Below, in pieces: positions 11,431 to 21,942 of a DNA stretch of 64,000 bases. The stretch lies in NCBI GenBank assembly GCA_963682175.1, contig OY821790.1, positions 1,500,501-1,564,500 on the forward strand, given 5' to 3'. The DNA comes from Triglochin maritima (Eukaryota; Streptophyta; Magnoliopsida; Alismatales; Juncaginaceae). The number at the start of each line of letters is the position of its first letter. Position 1 is the first letter of the stretch. Below the pieces are notes generated by a model. It was not told the DNA's origin and did not search any database. It saw only the letters and a list, made by a program, of their open reading frames with translations. The position numbers were made by a program, and so were the translations under genes.

Positions 11431-12458
11431 GTTCTGAATCACATTAGCTTCATGACTCTTGACTTGCTCATTATTTTTCTTCCCTTCTTTTTTCTGAACC
11501 TTATTACCTTCTTAGCATTTTTGCTTAGTTTTTTTTTGACCTTAAACTCCTTATCCTTGACTTCAATAACTTACTCCACTGTCTTATTTTTCTCTTGATC
11601 ACTGTTAGCCCTACTGATTTCTTTCTGTCGGTCCTTATATCTACAATTTTCAAGGGAATGACCAACTTTTGTACATTTTGAACAGAATGGGAGAATTTTC
11701 TCATAGACCACATTTTGTTTTTTGAACTCAGATCCCATCTTAATGAAAATATGGTCTGGTCTTGGCTTGCTCAAATCCATTTCCACACACATTTTGCAAT
11801 ATCCAGGTTTAGTGAATTCAGTGACTTCCTTAGCAACACATATAAATTTACCGATAGTTGAAGCAACTGAGGCTATGGCTGGGGTTGAAAAAAGTGCACT
11901 TCTAAGTTGGGTAAACCTATCCAAACAGGAGCAGTAATTGGTTCTAGTCCATGTCTGAAATATGGGCTCCATTTTAAGACTCTAATTATTTTCCCAGCTA
12001 TCAACCAACTGCTAGTCAGCCATAATTTCACATAGTCTTCTCTAATCTTGAATCTGAGGAGAACATGTCTTGCATTAATGTCTCTAGGATCACAGGAATT
12101 AGTTTTATTAAGCATAGTATCTATGCATGTCTGAATTTCAACTAGGCTAGCTCTCATCCCATTGAATTTCCCAATCAAACACCATCTGAAAGGGGTACTC
12201 AACAATCGGGACCCCAACTTTAATTCCAGCAGTCTTAAAAGGGATGCTTCCATCAAAGATAGGAGGTTGGTGAGTGGAAAGAATTGCAGCAGCAAGAGAA
12301 ACTCGTTTCTCAACTATTCTGTTATTCTGAAACTGGTGAGGGTCGGGGGGAGGGGGTGATTTCTTTCTAACAGCATTGTTTGGGGGTGGAATTTTGTGTC
12401 TTAGGGGAGCACCAGATAGTAATGGAGCAGTAACTTCCATAACCAATTCACCCAACAA
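11431..12458 (-). pseudogene. LINE (L1-type) ORF1 protein, DUF4283 plus CCHC zinc knuckle
   Basis: On the minus strand a protein starts MLGELVMEVTAPLLS at 12458 and runs through a DUF4283-like RNA-binding region (KLWLTSSWLIAGKIIRV..., APVWIGLPNLEVHFF, ASTIGKFICVAKE, CVEMDLSKPRPDHIFI) to a zinc knuckle, CSKCTKVGHSLENC (CX2CX4HX4C), and a lysine-rich tail near 11450-11570. This domain order is characteristic of plant L1 ORF1, the RNA-binding protein of the LINE particle. At least two frameshifts (near 12170 and 11900) and an in-frame stop near 11571 show it is dead. ORF2 is missing, the element being cut at about 11431. A second copy of its middle part lies at 58265-58670. Confidence 0.88.
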
Positions 12459-12767
12459 TCACAGTAAAACTCAAAAGGGGTTTAGGGGATTATGGGTTAG
12501 GGTTTAGCAGTGCTTAACAGATGTCTTCGAGTGGGTTTAGGGCGCCCCCGCCCCCAATCCACACATCTTTTATATATTTGAAACAACAAAAATACAAAAG
12601 TTTAGCTCAATGTGAGCTATGTGTGAGTTCAATTACAAGCCACTAAGGCTAGGCTAAATCTAAGAGAAGGTAAAAAATACCTAGTGGGGTAATTAGGAAA
12701 AGCCAACTCAAGGATGTAAAATATAGTAAGAAGAATTTTGGCATTTTTCGATTTCATCTGGCCAAAA
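12459..12767 (-). other. LINE 5' flank and unassigned sequence
   Basis: 12459-12560 is likely the 5' untranslated start of the LINE (CCCTAAACCC-type runs on the minus strand). From 12560 to 12767 I see AT-rich sequence with no gene or recognisable repeat. Confidence 0.45.
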
Positions 12768-13115
12768 CTCTCGTTCCAGTCCAGAATTCAGATTGTCTGG
12801 TCCAGCTCAGTCTAGAGTCCAAAATTTGGTCCAGCTTCGTTGTTCCAGTCCAACGTCTAGAATCCACAGTCCAACTTCCAGAATCCACGACCAGACTTTC
12901 TGGACTAAATCTGGTCCAGTGCCCAGGATGTCTGATCCAGAAATTCATCCAGAAATCGTCTGATTGCAGTCCAGAGATTCTTTTCCAAGTTCTCCTTCCA
13001 TTCCAGAATTCAGAGTTCAGAAACATTGGTCCAGAATTCATCCAGAATCCAGCATCGGGGTCCAGATTCCGTCCGGTGTCCAAAATGTCTCGCCTAGAAT
13101 CCCGTTTAGAGTCCA
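12768..13115 (+). repeat. TCCAG-rich degenerate array 1
   Basis: The pentamer TCCAG (often GTCCAGA or GTCCAGAATTC) occurs more than 20 times in about 350 bp at irregular spacing of roughly 8-25 bp. No fixed unit length is seen. Similar arrays occur at 15283-15480 (opposite strand), 17603-17965 and 33176-33365. Confidence 0.75.
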
Positions 13116-13596
13116 ACAAACTCCACAGTGAAAACGGATTTCACTTCCAGTCACCCACTTCTTTTAAACTGTTCACCTTCTTTTACTCTCATCTAGCTTT
13201 AATTCCAACTAAATATCTGAGCATCCACTAGAGAATCGATCCTGGCAACATCCTAGAGGAAGCAAGGAATACATTGCAGTAATTAAGAACTAAACTTGGC
13301 TCTGAAAATAGATGAAGACAAGCTGAAATTCAGAAAAACAATTCCCATTTCCGACCAAATAAATTCCCATAATTGCTTGTCGATGCCTTCAGCAAACATA
13401 TGTCATCTATCTGAAGTTCTTGTAGCCTGAAATGGAAGAACTTGAAGAGCAAAAGATCAAATGCAGCAATAAGTTGATTTAAGAAGGGAATAAGCAAGCT
13501 TAAGTTTAGTGTTTGAATGGTGACCCTCAAATGCTCTTGGATGGATGTAATCTGAATACCCATAGAGAGCAATTGATGCCAAAATCCTGAGAGCAA
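13116..13596. repeat. Diverged repeat unit, copy 1
   Basis: Sequence around GATGCCTTCAGCAAA (13387), with CCGACCA upstream and AATTGATGCCAAA near 13571, is matched in direct orientation by 14844-15282. It sits between a TCCAG array and a solo LTR. I see no credible protein. Confidence 0.5.
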
Positions 13597-14838
13597 TGAC
13601 AAACTGTCGTTAACCTCTCAAAATACCACAACTTATATCCTAAACTAGCAAGCGTAAGTGGGGATTGAATCTACGAGGAAGAAGTTAAGTAAATATTAAT
13701 TTACTGAAAACATGTCGAAAGAAAAACGGAATTGATGTAGTTTTTTGAGATTAACTATACTAACACAAAACATAGACAAAACTTATCTAGATGAAATTCT
13801 ATATAAAACGAATTCTAGGGTTCGGAATCCACAAGTCAATTGTGTTGATGATTTACTCACTACCAATGACCATGTGATTACCTTAGTAAATTAGCAAGAT
13901 GTGTTTGGACTAGAAAGTAAGGGCACAAGCAACTTACACTATCCTCAATGTATCATACGATCGCAAGCAACTTATACGATACAAATAACCTAGATAACTA
14001 ATTCATGCATTCACATCTATTAAATTAATAACGAGCAATACAAGTTATAAATCCCTACACTTAACAAATCTCACAACAACGATTTTGACTTGTTAAAAGA
14101 ATTCATCTATTATGTCTAATTATATGCAGCGTGCAACCGTCAACATACAACCACAAAGTCAAGTTCATGTTTCTTAACATGCGATAAATCAAATAGATGA
14201 AAAAGTTACTAGAATAATTGCAAATAACATTGAGGTAGCAAATTACATCAACACATCATACATGCTTCATCTTCACCCTAGAGAATTATTTAGCTACTCA
14301 TTGTACGAAACAAATAACAACAAAATACTGAAATTTGATTCATAAATGAGAAACTAGGATTTAAAGGAGTAGAAAAGTGCTTAGAAATTGGTAGATATGA
14401 CGGACAAGCACGGGCAGCAACTCCTTCCCGCTCCAGCAACCTCGATAGCCCTCTTTCTCCTTTGGAAAACCAAATCAGCACTTCAAACCTACTCTTGTTG
14501 ATGGTGGTTGTGTTGGGGAAGAAGTTGGAAGACTAGGGTTAGCTTTTTGTGGTTCCTTTTGATGGGTTTTTTCTTGGGGTTTTGTAAAGTGATGAATTGG
14601 AGGGATAATCTTGGAAGATTTTATGATGTCATGGGGATCCCAATTGGTATTTTTCTTCTTCTCTTTCAATCAAAATCTTTCCTTTCTTTCTTTTGTAATA
14701 ATTTGCAATCATCTACAAAAAAGACAAAAGAGTAATATTTAGAGTACATAATATCCAAAATATTTCCTAATTCATTATTATTTCCATAAATATGCTTATG
14801 ATGATGGTAATAATTATGTACTAAATGTGATGTTATCA
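13597..14838 (-). mobile_element. Solo LTR, probably Tat-lineage
   Basis: 1242 bp with TGACAAACTG...GATGTTATCA termini, flanked by the exact 5-bp duplication AGCAA (13592-13596 and 14839-14843). On the minus strand its end contains the GATTCAATCCCCACTTACGC block that resembles the U5 end of Tat/Retand LTRs, which gives the orientation. There is no coding sequence; the small ORFs inside are chance. The boundaries are strong, the lineage weaker. Confidence 0.85.
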
Positions 14839-14843
14839 AGCAA

Positions 14844-15282
14844 CAGTATGAAGCAACAGACTAATAGTGACATATTAGAGGCAAATTGCAATCTGAAAAC
14901 TGAAAAATCAGAAGGTAATTTCCCTGTTCCGACCAAGTCAATTTAAGTTAATTGGCATGGTCGGTTCCGGAGTTGGCTAGCTGATGCCTTCAGCAAAACT
15001 TGTGCCAAACTCAAGGGTAGAGAACTTCAAAAACATATGAACAATAGGGGCAAAAGAGAATTAGTTAACAAGTTTAAAAGAAGGCTAAAAAATCCCTCCT
15101 ATTTCTTGATTCAGATGTGAGGTAGGCCTTGCTTCTCAAGGGTCAACATCCCTTTTAGAAGATGAGGGAGGTGATGGTTGGAAGTGTAGATGTTCGTGGA
15201 TTTGGTGTTAACTCCCAAGTTACCAAGCAAGTCAGCTAGATCGTTGCCTTCTCTAAATTGGTGATGTGCTGAAGTCACTAAT
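14844..15282. repeat. Diverged repeat unit, copy 2
   Basis: Direct-orientation counterpart of 13116-13596: CCGACCAAGTCAA at 14933, GATGCCTTCAGCAAA at 14984 and AATTGATGCCAAA at 15281. It leads straight into a CTGGAC-rich array. Together with copy 1 it may represent the two ends of one decayed transposon. Confidence 0.5.
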
Positions 15283-15480
15283 TGATGCCAAAGGTCTGGA
15301 CACATATGGACCAATTCTGGACCATATGCTGGACATATCCCTGTACACAAGTCACAGGGGTTCTGGCTCAATTCTGGACTGAAATATTCTGGACGCATCC
15401 TGGAATTAATCTGGATGAATTCTGGACCACATTTGGACAAATTCTGGATGTAGTTAATTTTGGACTGGACCTGATTATTT
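15283..15480 (-). repeat. TCCAG-rich degenerate array 2 (inverted)
   Basis: CTGGAC or TTCTGGAC occurs about 12 times in 200 bp. It is the same motif as array 1 on the opposite strand. An open frame across it reads as Trp-Thr repeats, which is a by-product of the motif. Confidence 0.72.
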
Positions 15481-15830
15481 CTTGTCCATTCCAGGAAACA
15501 TGTTCACCTACAGGAGCGGGGAAACAGTTTGAAATCCGCACCACCAAACTTCAAAACCCAAAACACTCTCCCGACACACGAGAACTTCCATCAGACTACC
15601 AAATTCGAAGAAATCTCTTCAAACAAGGGATACGCAAGCCCCAACGTTTCAAATAAGGTGAGGTGATGTACCTGAAGGTGCCTTTGTGGTTTCAGTAGAC
15701 GTGTTTTACTTACGTTCTTTGGTTTCTTGCAAATTGATAATTTCTTCCAACCGTCCATGTGTTCGTTAGCCCATTGTGCTTGTTTGAGAAGGATTTTGGA
15801 AAACTTACAGACAACTAGCGGGCTTTATTC
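15481..15830 (+). other. Upstream region of DUF1985-type pseudogene
   Basis: No gene or repeat is recognised. It may hold the promoter or an upstream exon of the pseudogene that begins at 15831. Confidence 0.3.
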
Positions 15831-16480
15831 ATGAGGACTCCATTCTCTCACTTCAAGGATATGAAGAAGTTAAGTGTGGACAATGACATTCTTGACTTCT
15901 TGGTGGAGAGATATGAGGTGGAAGAAGGCGGCTTCAGAATCGGTAATCAAGTTGTGGAATTCAAGCGCACACATGTTGCTGTGATATTAAGACTAAAACC
16001 GGGAGATGGTAATCCAGTTGATTTGAGCTTAAAAATTACTGCAAAGAGGGGAGGTCGATCACTAGATAAGGTTGAATTCAAAACACAAATGTTAGTTGCA
16101 AGTTTGATGAAAGATGACGAAGAGTTTGTGAAACTTCCTATCTGCCTTATTTTCAGTTCATTCCTATTTTACGACGGTGGGCGTAGACCGAAGCAATGGT
16201 TCTTGGATGCTGTGGAAAACCTGGTCGTCTTGGATAAATACGACTGCGTGGAGGCTGCATTCTAACATCTGGTCGTTGGCCTTGAAAAAGAAAAATAGGA
16301 CCTGAGTTTATGGGAAAAATAAGGCAAGTTACTCCTGAAAAGCGGGCAGGTGGAGGGATACGTATTTGTACTTCACGTGTGGTTGTGTGAGAACTTGAAT
16401 ATAGGAAATCATTTTCCTCGTACAATCCCCATTGTAAATAGATGGATTTTGTGGTCGGGTGGGGTGGACTTTTATTAAAT
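15831..16480 (+). pseudogene. DUF1985-like N-terminal region of Ulp1-type transposon gene (copy A)
   Basis: The first 144 codons are open: FSHFKDMKKLSVDNDILDFLVERY, then GGFRIGNQVVEFKRTHVAVIL and a WFLDAVENLVVLDKYDCVEAAF helix. This pattern matches the DUF1985 domain of plant genes that also carry a C48 (Ulp1-like) peptidase and travel in Mutator-like elements. In the same frame after the stop at 16263, GYVFVLHVWLCENLN and a PRTIPIVNRW segment continue the domain, so stops at 16263, 16296 and 16317 mark it as a pseudogene. The family assignment is from motif memory and needs a profile search. A heptad coiled coil follows at 16808. Confidence 0.6.
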
Positions 16481-16519
16481 AAATTTAAGGAGCTGGAACT
16501 GCTTAGCAATGTACAAATG

Positions 16520-16735
16520 GCGACCGTTAACAATTAGCATGAAGCTGAGACAAGCAACCAAATAAGAGATGGGCTACACGAGTCACCACAACACCAACTG
16601 ACTGTCGACCATAAAAGGGTATAGATGGTTGCCGTCAACAATCAGGATGAAGCTGGGACAAGCATCCAAATAAGAGATGCCCTACACGAGTCACCACAAC
16701 ACCAACCGAGTGTCAAACTTAAAAGAATTGTTGAC
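16520..16735 (+). repeat. Two-copy tandem repeat, period about 109 bp
   Basis: The segment beginning AACAATTAGCATGAAGCTG (16528) and containing CAAATAAGAGATG and ACACGAGTCACCACAACACC is repeated once (from about 16637) with roughly 10% change. It lies between the DUF1985 region and the coiled-coil ORF. Confidence 0.8.
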
Positions 16736-16807
16736 CGAAGAATAAACGTTGGTGCCCATAATAAGGGACCCACTTCAAGATGAAGTCAACTACCAAGAAA
16801 TGAAATT

Positions 16808-17509
16808 ATGATGGGTGAAAAAGCACACCAAACAATCGAGGAATGGAAGATTGAATTGTTTGAGAAATTTACACGGGTTGCCGAGCAGTATAATCAATTG
16901 ACTGGGGTAGACACACAATTGGCTGAGAAGGATGACCAATTGGACGAGAATGATGGCCAAGTGGCCGAGAAGGATGACCAAATGGATGAGAATGATGGCC
17001 AATTGGCCGTCAAGGATGCCCAACTGGCCGAGAAGGATGATCAATTGGCCGTTAAGGATGCCTAATTGACCAAGAAGGATTACCAATTGGCCGTTAAGAA
17101 TGCCCAATTGACATAGGAGGATAAGCAATTGGCCGTTAAGGACGCCCAGATGGCCGAGAAGGAGGTCCAACTTGCTGAGAAAGATGCCCAATTGTCTAAG
17201 AAGGATGCGCAATTGGATGACATGTATAACCAACTTGGTGGTAAGGATGACCTACTAGCTGTTAAGGATGAGAAACTCGGTAAGAAGGACAAGGAATTGG
17301 CAGAGAAGGAAAATGAATTGGCGGAGAAGGACAAGCAATTAGCGGAGAAGGACCAGGAATTGGCTGAGAGGGACAAAGAATTGGCTCAAAAGGATAAGGA
17401 ATTGGCTGAGAAGGATAAGGAAGTGGCTAATGATGCCATTGAAGGAGCAAAAGATCCATATAGGTATGTCTTCCCTGATGATTCCCAATACACAATAACC
17501 AAAGACTAG
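16808..17509 (+). pseudogene. Heptad-repeat coiled-coil segment (copy A), coding minisatellite
   Basis: About 25 tandem seven-residue units of the form QLAEKDA are encoded by a 21-bp minisatellite (CAATTGGCCGAGAAGGAT...). Leucine or valine in every seventh position with alternating E/K/D predicts a long charged coiled coil. Units drift from QLAEKDD and QLDENDG in the first half to KELAEKDKELAEK in the second. The frame ends at stops at 17062 and 17114 but reopens in the same frame, so it is one decayed segment. It ends in YRYVFPDDSQYTITKD. It probably links the DUF1985 region to the Ulp1-like region. The homologue is at 32649. Confidence 0.75.
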
Positions 17510-17602
17510 ATATGGATGATGGATCAAATACTCCAGACTATACAGTATAAGGAACAGTCTACGGAGATGTAATGGTAATACTCAATTAACTCTTTTTAAT
17601 TT

Positions 17603-17965
17603 TAGTTCTGTCCAAAATGTGTACACATACTATCCAGATTAAGTCCAGATGTTGTCCATGATAAGAGAGTGTCAGAATATGTTAAGATATTGTCCATAAT
17701 TTGTCTAGATACTATACAGAATGAGTCCAGATAGTGTCAAACAATTTGTCCAAATGTTGTCCAGCAAGTGTCCAGAAAATGACCACAATTTGTCCAGGCA
17801 TTGTCCAGCACGCGTCTCCATGGTGTCCAGAATGAGTGTGAATAGGCACAGATAATGTGTCCCAATACTGTCCAGAATGAGTCCATATATTGTCCAGATT
17901 GTGTCTAGATGATGTCTGAATTCGTGCGTACTTTGTCCAGTCCCTGTCCAGAATGTGTCCACATA
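17603..17965 (+). repeat. TCCAG-rich degenerate array 3
   Basis: TGTCCAGA-like motifs occur about 20 times in 360 bp, between the coiled-coil segment and the next exon-like ORF. The array may lie in an intron. The same array at the same place in copy B (33176-33365) shows it belongs to the gene. Confidence 0.75.
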
Positions 17966-18088
17966 GTCTCACACAATTAATTATTGGATTCCTTGATTGT
18001 TTACCAATTACAAATTGCCATGCTCTAACAACTGGTAGTTTACTTCCAGTATTTAATACTCTTGTGTTACAACTAACAGAAAAAAACA

Positions 18089-18392
18089 ATGAATCTTGAA
18101 TCCATTGCTGGAGAAGATGGGGACAAATCAGCGGAAGAAGGAGTTGAAATTTTCACCGAGTGGTTGGGACGAAAGAAAAGACAAAGCAGAGAGCCCGAGA
18201 GAAGAACAAAAAAAGATTTAGCTAGTGAGAGGGAAGAAAGAATAAGAATGAGAAGTCTTACTAAAAATAAACCAATTGAAGCCCCAGTCCAGGGGAAAAA
18301 AGAAAAGGAGATCAAATACCAAACCAGCAGATCATGAAAATCAGACTTAAGTACGATGGAAATGTAGAATCGCTCAAAGCAGAGAGCTCGGT
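18089..18392 (+). pseudogene. Charged linker exon of Ulp1-type gene (copy A), truncated
   Basis: The ORF starts MNLESIAGEDGDKSAEEG and is rich in Lys, Arg and Glu. It is closely matched by the start of 33494 (MNLEFIAREGRDRSAEEA). In copy B the sequence continues into a Ulp1-like region, but here it is cut off at 18392 by the gypsy-2 LTR. Its role would be a linker before the peptidase; no catalytic residues are present. Confidence 0.6.
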
Positions 18393-18929
18393 TGTAATGT
18401 CATGTCCCCAAGCCCGCATCGAGCCAGAGTATCGATGTTAGAACCTAATCCTAATTAGGGTGGGCTAATTGGGTTTAAGGTTGCTAACCTTTCTTTTGGA
18501 TATTTATTGTAGTTTAAGGCTTGTGATTGGCTGGGGAAAGGTGAGGTGTCTTGGTGTGATTGGTTGGGTGTGAGGTGAGGCAAGGTTTAAAAGCAAACCT
18601 TTAAACTCATTTCCTTGCCTTCTCATTCTCATCTTTCCCTCAAATCCGTTTCTCTCTCAGCTCTCGGGGTAACTCAAGTGTTGGAGTGCGAGGTGAGTAA
18701 GGAAGATTCTAGTGAAGTCGACGAGTGGTCGCGATTGTAGATCGGAAAGGAAAGCTCGCCGGAGAAAGGCTTGTTGGTGTGGAAGTGCTCACGGTTGATC
18801 TTCAATGGTTTCTTCAAACCTTCAAGGTATGTCTAGCTTCTCGTTAAGACTCACCCAATGTGTGTGAGTGGTGGTTTTAGTCGACAATAGTCATTAGGCT
18901 TGTCGCAGGTAAATGTGCAACAGAGTTTC

Positions 18930-19670
18930 TACTGAGAACAGTCAACTGGCTGGTGCGGTGGTCGACCGTTGCTAGTGTATTTGCAGGTGTTTTGCCCTGC
19001 ACCGGTTGAACGATGCCTTGGGCGGTCAACTGGTTAAGCATAGTAGGCAAGCTCTGGGTGTTTTTGGTCGACCGAGACCCCTTTGCCGTTCGACCGATTA
19101 TACTGTTGGTAAGTCAGTTCAGGAGTAGACCTTCTAAATAGTCGACCTTCCTTTTGTTCTGTTCGACCGATTGTACCAATAGCTAAGTCGGTTGGGGCTT
19201 AGACCTTCAAAATGGTTGACCGCCTATATGATTGTTCGACCGATGATTTCTGGACTGGTATGGATAGAGCGTGGACCATCTAAACTATTGACTGTTAGTT
19301 GATATGTTCGACCGATGACTTAAGTTGACTTAACGTCTGTTCGACCGGTGTGACCTAGAGAAAAGTAGGAAGTGCTTGGAGACTTTCGGTCGACCGGGAC
19401 CCCTTTGTCATTCGACCGTTGGGCTTGTAATGTTGTTGGTGTTGAGGTGTAGACCTTTTAAATGGTCGACCGCCTGTGACCTTTGTTCGACCGGTTTGAC
19501 ATTTTGTTAGTTGGCCCTAGGAGTTGACCCTTTTAGCGGTCGACCGTCCCTGACTTGGTTCGACCATTTGCGGTTGTTTTGTTCGACCGATGATGTGTCA
19601 GTTGAGACACTTGCCTGGTTCTGGAGAGAGTTTGTCGACTGACTTTAGTTGCAGTCGACCGTTGTTGCTC
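18930..19670 (+). repeat. TCGGTCGACCGA-like motif array in gypsy-2 LTR
   Basis: About 17 variants of G[GT]TCGACCG occur in 740 bp. Two classes alternate: GGTCGACCG and GTTCGACCGAT. The core GTCGAC is self-complementary. Confidence 0.85.
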
Positions 19671-19776
19671 TGTTTTGCACTTGTGAGGTGCTTTTGTGTT
19701 GCCATTCTTATGAGGCTAGTGTTTTGGCCGATGTTTTTCATGCAATGGTGTCTTGTATGCACGTGTGTTACGATGG

Positions 19777-20086
19777 TTGGGTGAAAGAGCCTTGGAGCCC
19801 TGTAGATGTGGTTGGGTGAAAAAGCACTGGAGCCCACCTTGTGTGATAATACGGTGGTTGGGTGAAAGAGCCCTGGAGCCCCGTAGAGCATTCGGGTTGG
19901 GTGAAAAAGCCATAAGGCCCGGACATGGACCATGTGATTAGGGTTGGGGAAAAAAGCCCTGCAGCCCTGGTCTTGAGTCACGGTAGTTGTGGTTGGGTGA
20001 AAGAGCCTTGGAGCCCAGCTTGGCAACGATGTTGTATTCACTGTTGAGTGGTTATTGTGGTTGGGTGAAAGAGTCTTGGAGCCCAG
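19777..20086 (+). repeat. LTR-internal minisatellite, core GGTTGGGTGAAAGAGCC
   Basis: Seven copies of GGTTGGGTGAAAGAGCC followed by TTGGAGCCC-like sequence, spaced about 35-70 bp, occupy 310 bp of the gypsy-2 LTR. Open frames through it encode repeated Pro/Ser/Asn peptides and are not taken as genes. Confidence 0.85.
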
Positions 20087-20490
20087 CCTTGCGATAGTGC
20101 TTCTTCTACTATATATAGAAATGCATGTTAGGTTGTTGTATCTTGTTCATATATGTGTTAGGGGTTTGGCATACGGAGTTTCCTTCTGGAAACTCAGGCA
20201 TCGTTGCATGTTTACCTTTTAGGTCCGGAGCGGCGTTAGAGGGTGGTGACCGCCGAGGAGCATCCAGGACGTGATCTTGCTTTCCCTTTTTGGAGTTTGT
20301 AGTGATTACATGTATATTTCTTTATAACCTTTTGATGAAATCACACTTTTGAAACATGCAGATGCATATGTTATATATATGTTGGTGTACCTGGTGTTTG
20401 TTTTTGGTAATGTCCTCAATGTATGATTTGACTATGTTGATCATCTTTTATAAAGTTTTACTTTTTCCACTGTTTGAGGACGTTACAACT

Positions 20491-20502
20491 TGGTATCAGA
20501 GC
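20491..20502 (+). other. gypsy-2 primer binding site (tRNA-iMet)
   Basis: TGGTATCAGAGC lies three bases after the LTR end ...GTTACA. This is the canonical initiator-Met primer site. Confidence 0.95.
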
Positions 20503-20925
20503 AATCGATTCTGATGTCCTTGTCCAAAGAAATCATTCTTAGAAATAGTTGAGTGTTTGATTGACATCATTTCATGCTCATATTTGTATCTTATATCCAT
20601 TATCTTTCACCTAAACAATGCTATGTCACGAGTTTTATGTTTAGTTTTCAGAAATAAATAGGTTTGAAGAGATGAAGCATAAAAGGACCCAAAAGCTGTG
20701 AAAAAGGACTGAATTGTGAGATCTGGGGACCAAGATGCAAGGAAAAAGGACCTGATTGCAAGACAGAAGGACCTAAGAGCAAAACAGAATACTCCACACC
20801 ATCATGGGGAGTATTTTACCAATTCGATTCGGGTCGGAGCTCCAACAAGTCAAGTAACCGCATCCAAGACCAACAATACCATCCAGGAAAGCCTCCAAGA
20901 AAGCCCAGACGAATCCGGACCCTGT

Positions 20926-20964
20926 AGACCGCCAATTGGCGGTCTGGAACCGCTAATTGGCTGT
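20926..20964 (+). promoter_or_regulatory. U3 palindrome pair (E2 5' LTR)
   Basis: AGACCGCCAATTGGCGGTCT (20926-20945) is a perfect 20-bp palindrome. It is followed by a second, imperfect one (ACCGCTAATTGGCTGT). In the 3' LTR (31618-31637 and next) the second palindrome is better preserved. The pair lies about 130 bp upstream of the TATA box. Confidence 0.85.
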
Positions 20965-21085
20965 CCAGGTGGATCCGAATCCGTTTAGCTTTTTCTGGTG
21001 TGTGTATTAGAGCGTGCTTATTCTATTTATGGTATTTGTTTAGTCCCACATCGGGGGATTGTCCCGGTTTAGCTTTTTCCATGGC

Positions 21086-21093
21086 TATAAATA
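21086..21093 (+). promoter_or_regulatory. TATA box of E2 LTR
   Basis: TATAAATA in the context GGCTATAAATAGAACTC, which is conserved in E1 and in both LTRs of E3 in varied form. RNA start is expected about 30 bp downstream. Confidence 0.8.
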
Positions 21094-21942
21094 GAACTCT
21101 TCACCTTCCATTGTAATTACTCCATGCTTGTGGCCATTCTCCCTAATTGAAGTGGAAGCCTTGAAGCAAGAAACTCAATAGGGAGATGCTACTGGTCTTG
21201 TGAGTCTTCAATTAATAAAATTTTCTTTGTTTTGTGCTTCTTTTATTGTTGATGCATGTTTTAGTTTAATTGTCTTTTATTAAATCTAGCTTAGTTAATA
21301 TGCCTTCTTATTTTAGTGTAATAGTTAGGGTAATGTGTAGTGAGTAAAACCACTCCCCTTTTGGGGGGTGGAGATGATTATCATATATGCAATTAAGGAA
21401 GGAAGGATGTTTATGTTAAAATGTGTTGGTTAATATGAATGCATACTTGCTTGTTAGAATAGAACACTTCACTAGATGGGTTTTGCCATGATAAGTAGAC
21501 ACCTCCCATACTTGTTTAGTTTCTTAAATAACCAGCTTGTGTTTATGAATGTTAATCAAAATAGGTTAGTGATTTAATTGATGGGTTTTGCCATGATAAG
21601 TAGACACCTCCCATACATTCAAACACTACCTACACTTGTGCCTATAGGAAGATATTTTTGCCTCCTTATTGTGTATGTGTAGTCACTCCACCCCCTAAGG
21701 GGTCTCTCTCTCTTACTGATTTCTCCATAGTGTCAAGTTTCTCTAGCTTAGTTGAAGTATTCGTTTGTTTTGTTTCCTTCACATTTGCTTCTTCGTGTTA
21801 CCATAGTTTAGGTTAGCATAAACAACTTTCTTCCATCTTTCTTTGCCACTTGATTTCTGATAAGCAAGAGCAAGCTCACCTCCCTGAGGACGACCCGTAC
21901 TTGCCACCGCTTCATCGCGGCCGTGCACTTGCGGTAGAAATA

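Larger units (their letters stand above)
18393..20487 (+). mobile_element. gypsy-2 LTR (chromovirus type), remainder of element missing
   Basis: TGTAATGTCATG...GAGGACGTTACA termini and an initiator-Met primer site three bases later define a 2095-bp LTR, intact in outline. Transcription probably starts near 18600 (GTTTAAAAGC, then a CT-rich leader). The LTR body holds two internal repeat families: a TCGACC palindrome array (18930-19670) and a GGTTGGGTGAAAGAGCC minisatellite (19777-20086). Only about 55 bp of internal region remain before E2 begins at 20558, and no gypsy-2 sequence reappears beyond E2. Confidence 0.88.
20558..21942 (+). repeat. E2 5' LTR
   Basis: It starts TGATTGACATC. Identity with the 3' LTR (offset 10692) stops at 21942, after GCGGTAGAAATA, so the last 14 bases of the LTR are missing here. 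Contains TATAAATA at 21086-21093. Confidence 0.93.

Noticed and set aside
16790..17376. Minus-strand ORFs through the heptad repeat (Leu- and Ser-rich repeats)
   Set aside because: Antisense shadow of the 21-bp coding minisatellite; the plus strand gives a sensible coiled coil and fits copy B.
16808..17440. CRISPR-like direct repeats
   Set aside because: Units are contiguous 21-mers without unique spacers, encode heptads, and the genome is clearly a plant's.
19598..20041. ORFs with repeated RLFHPT-like peptides
   Set aside because: They translate the gypsy-2 LTR minisatellite on the minus strand; no sign of coding selection.
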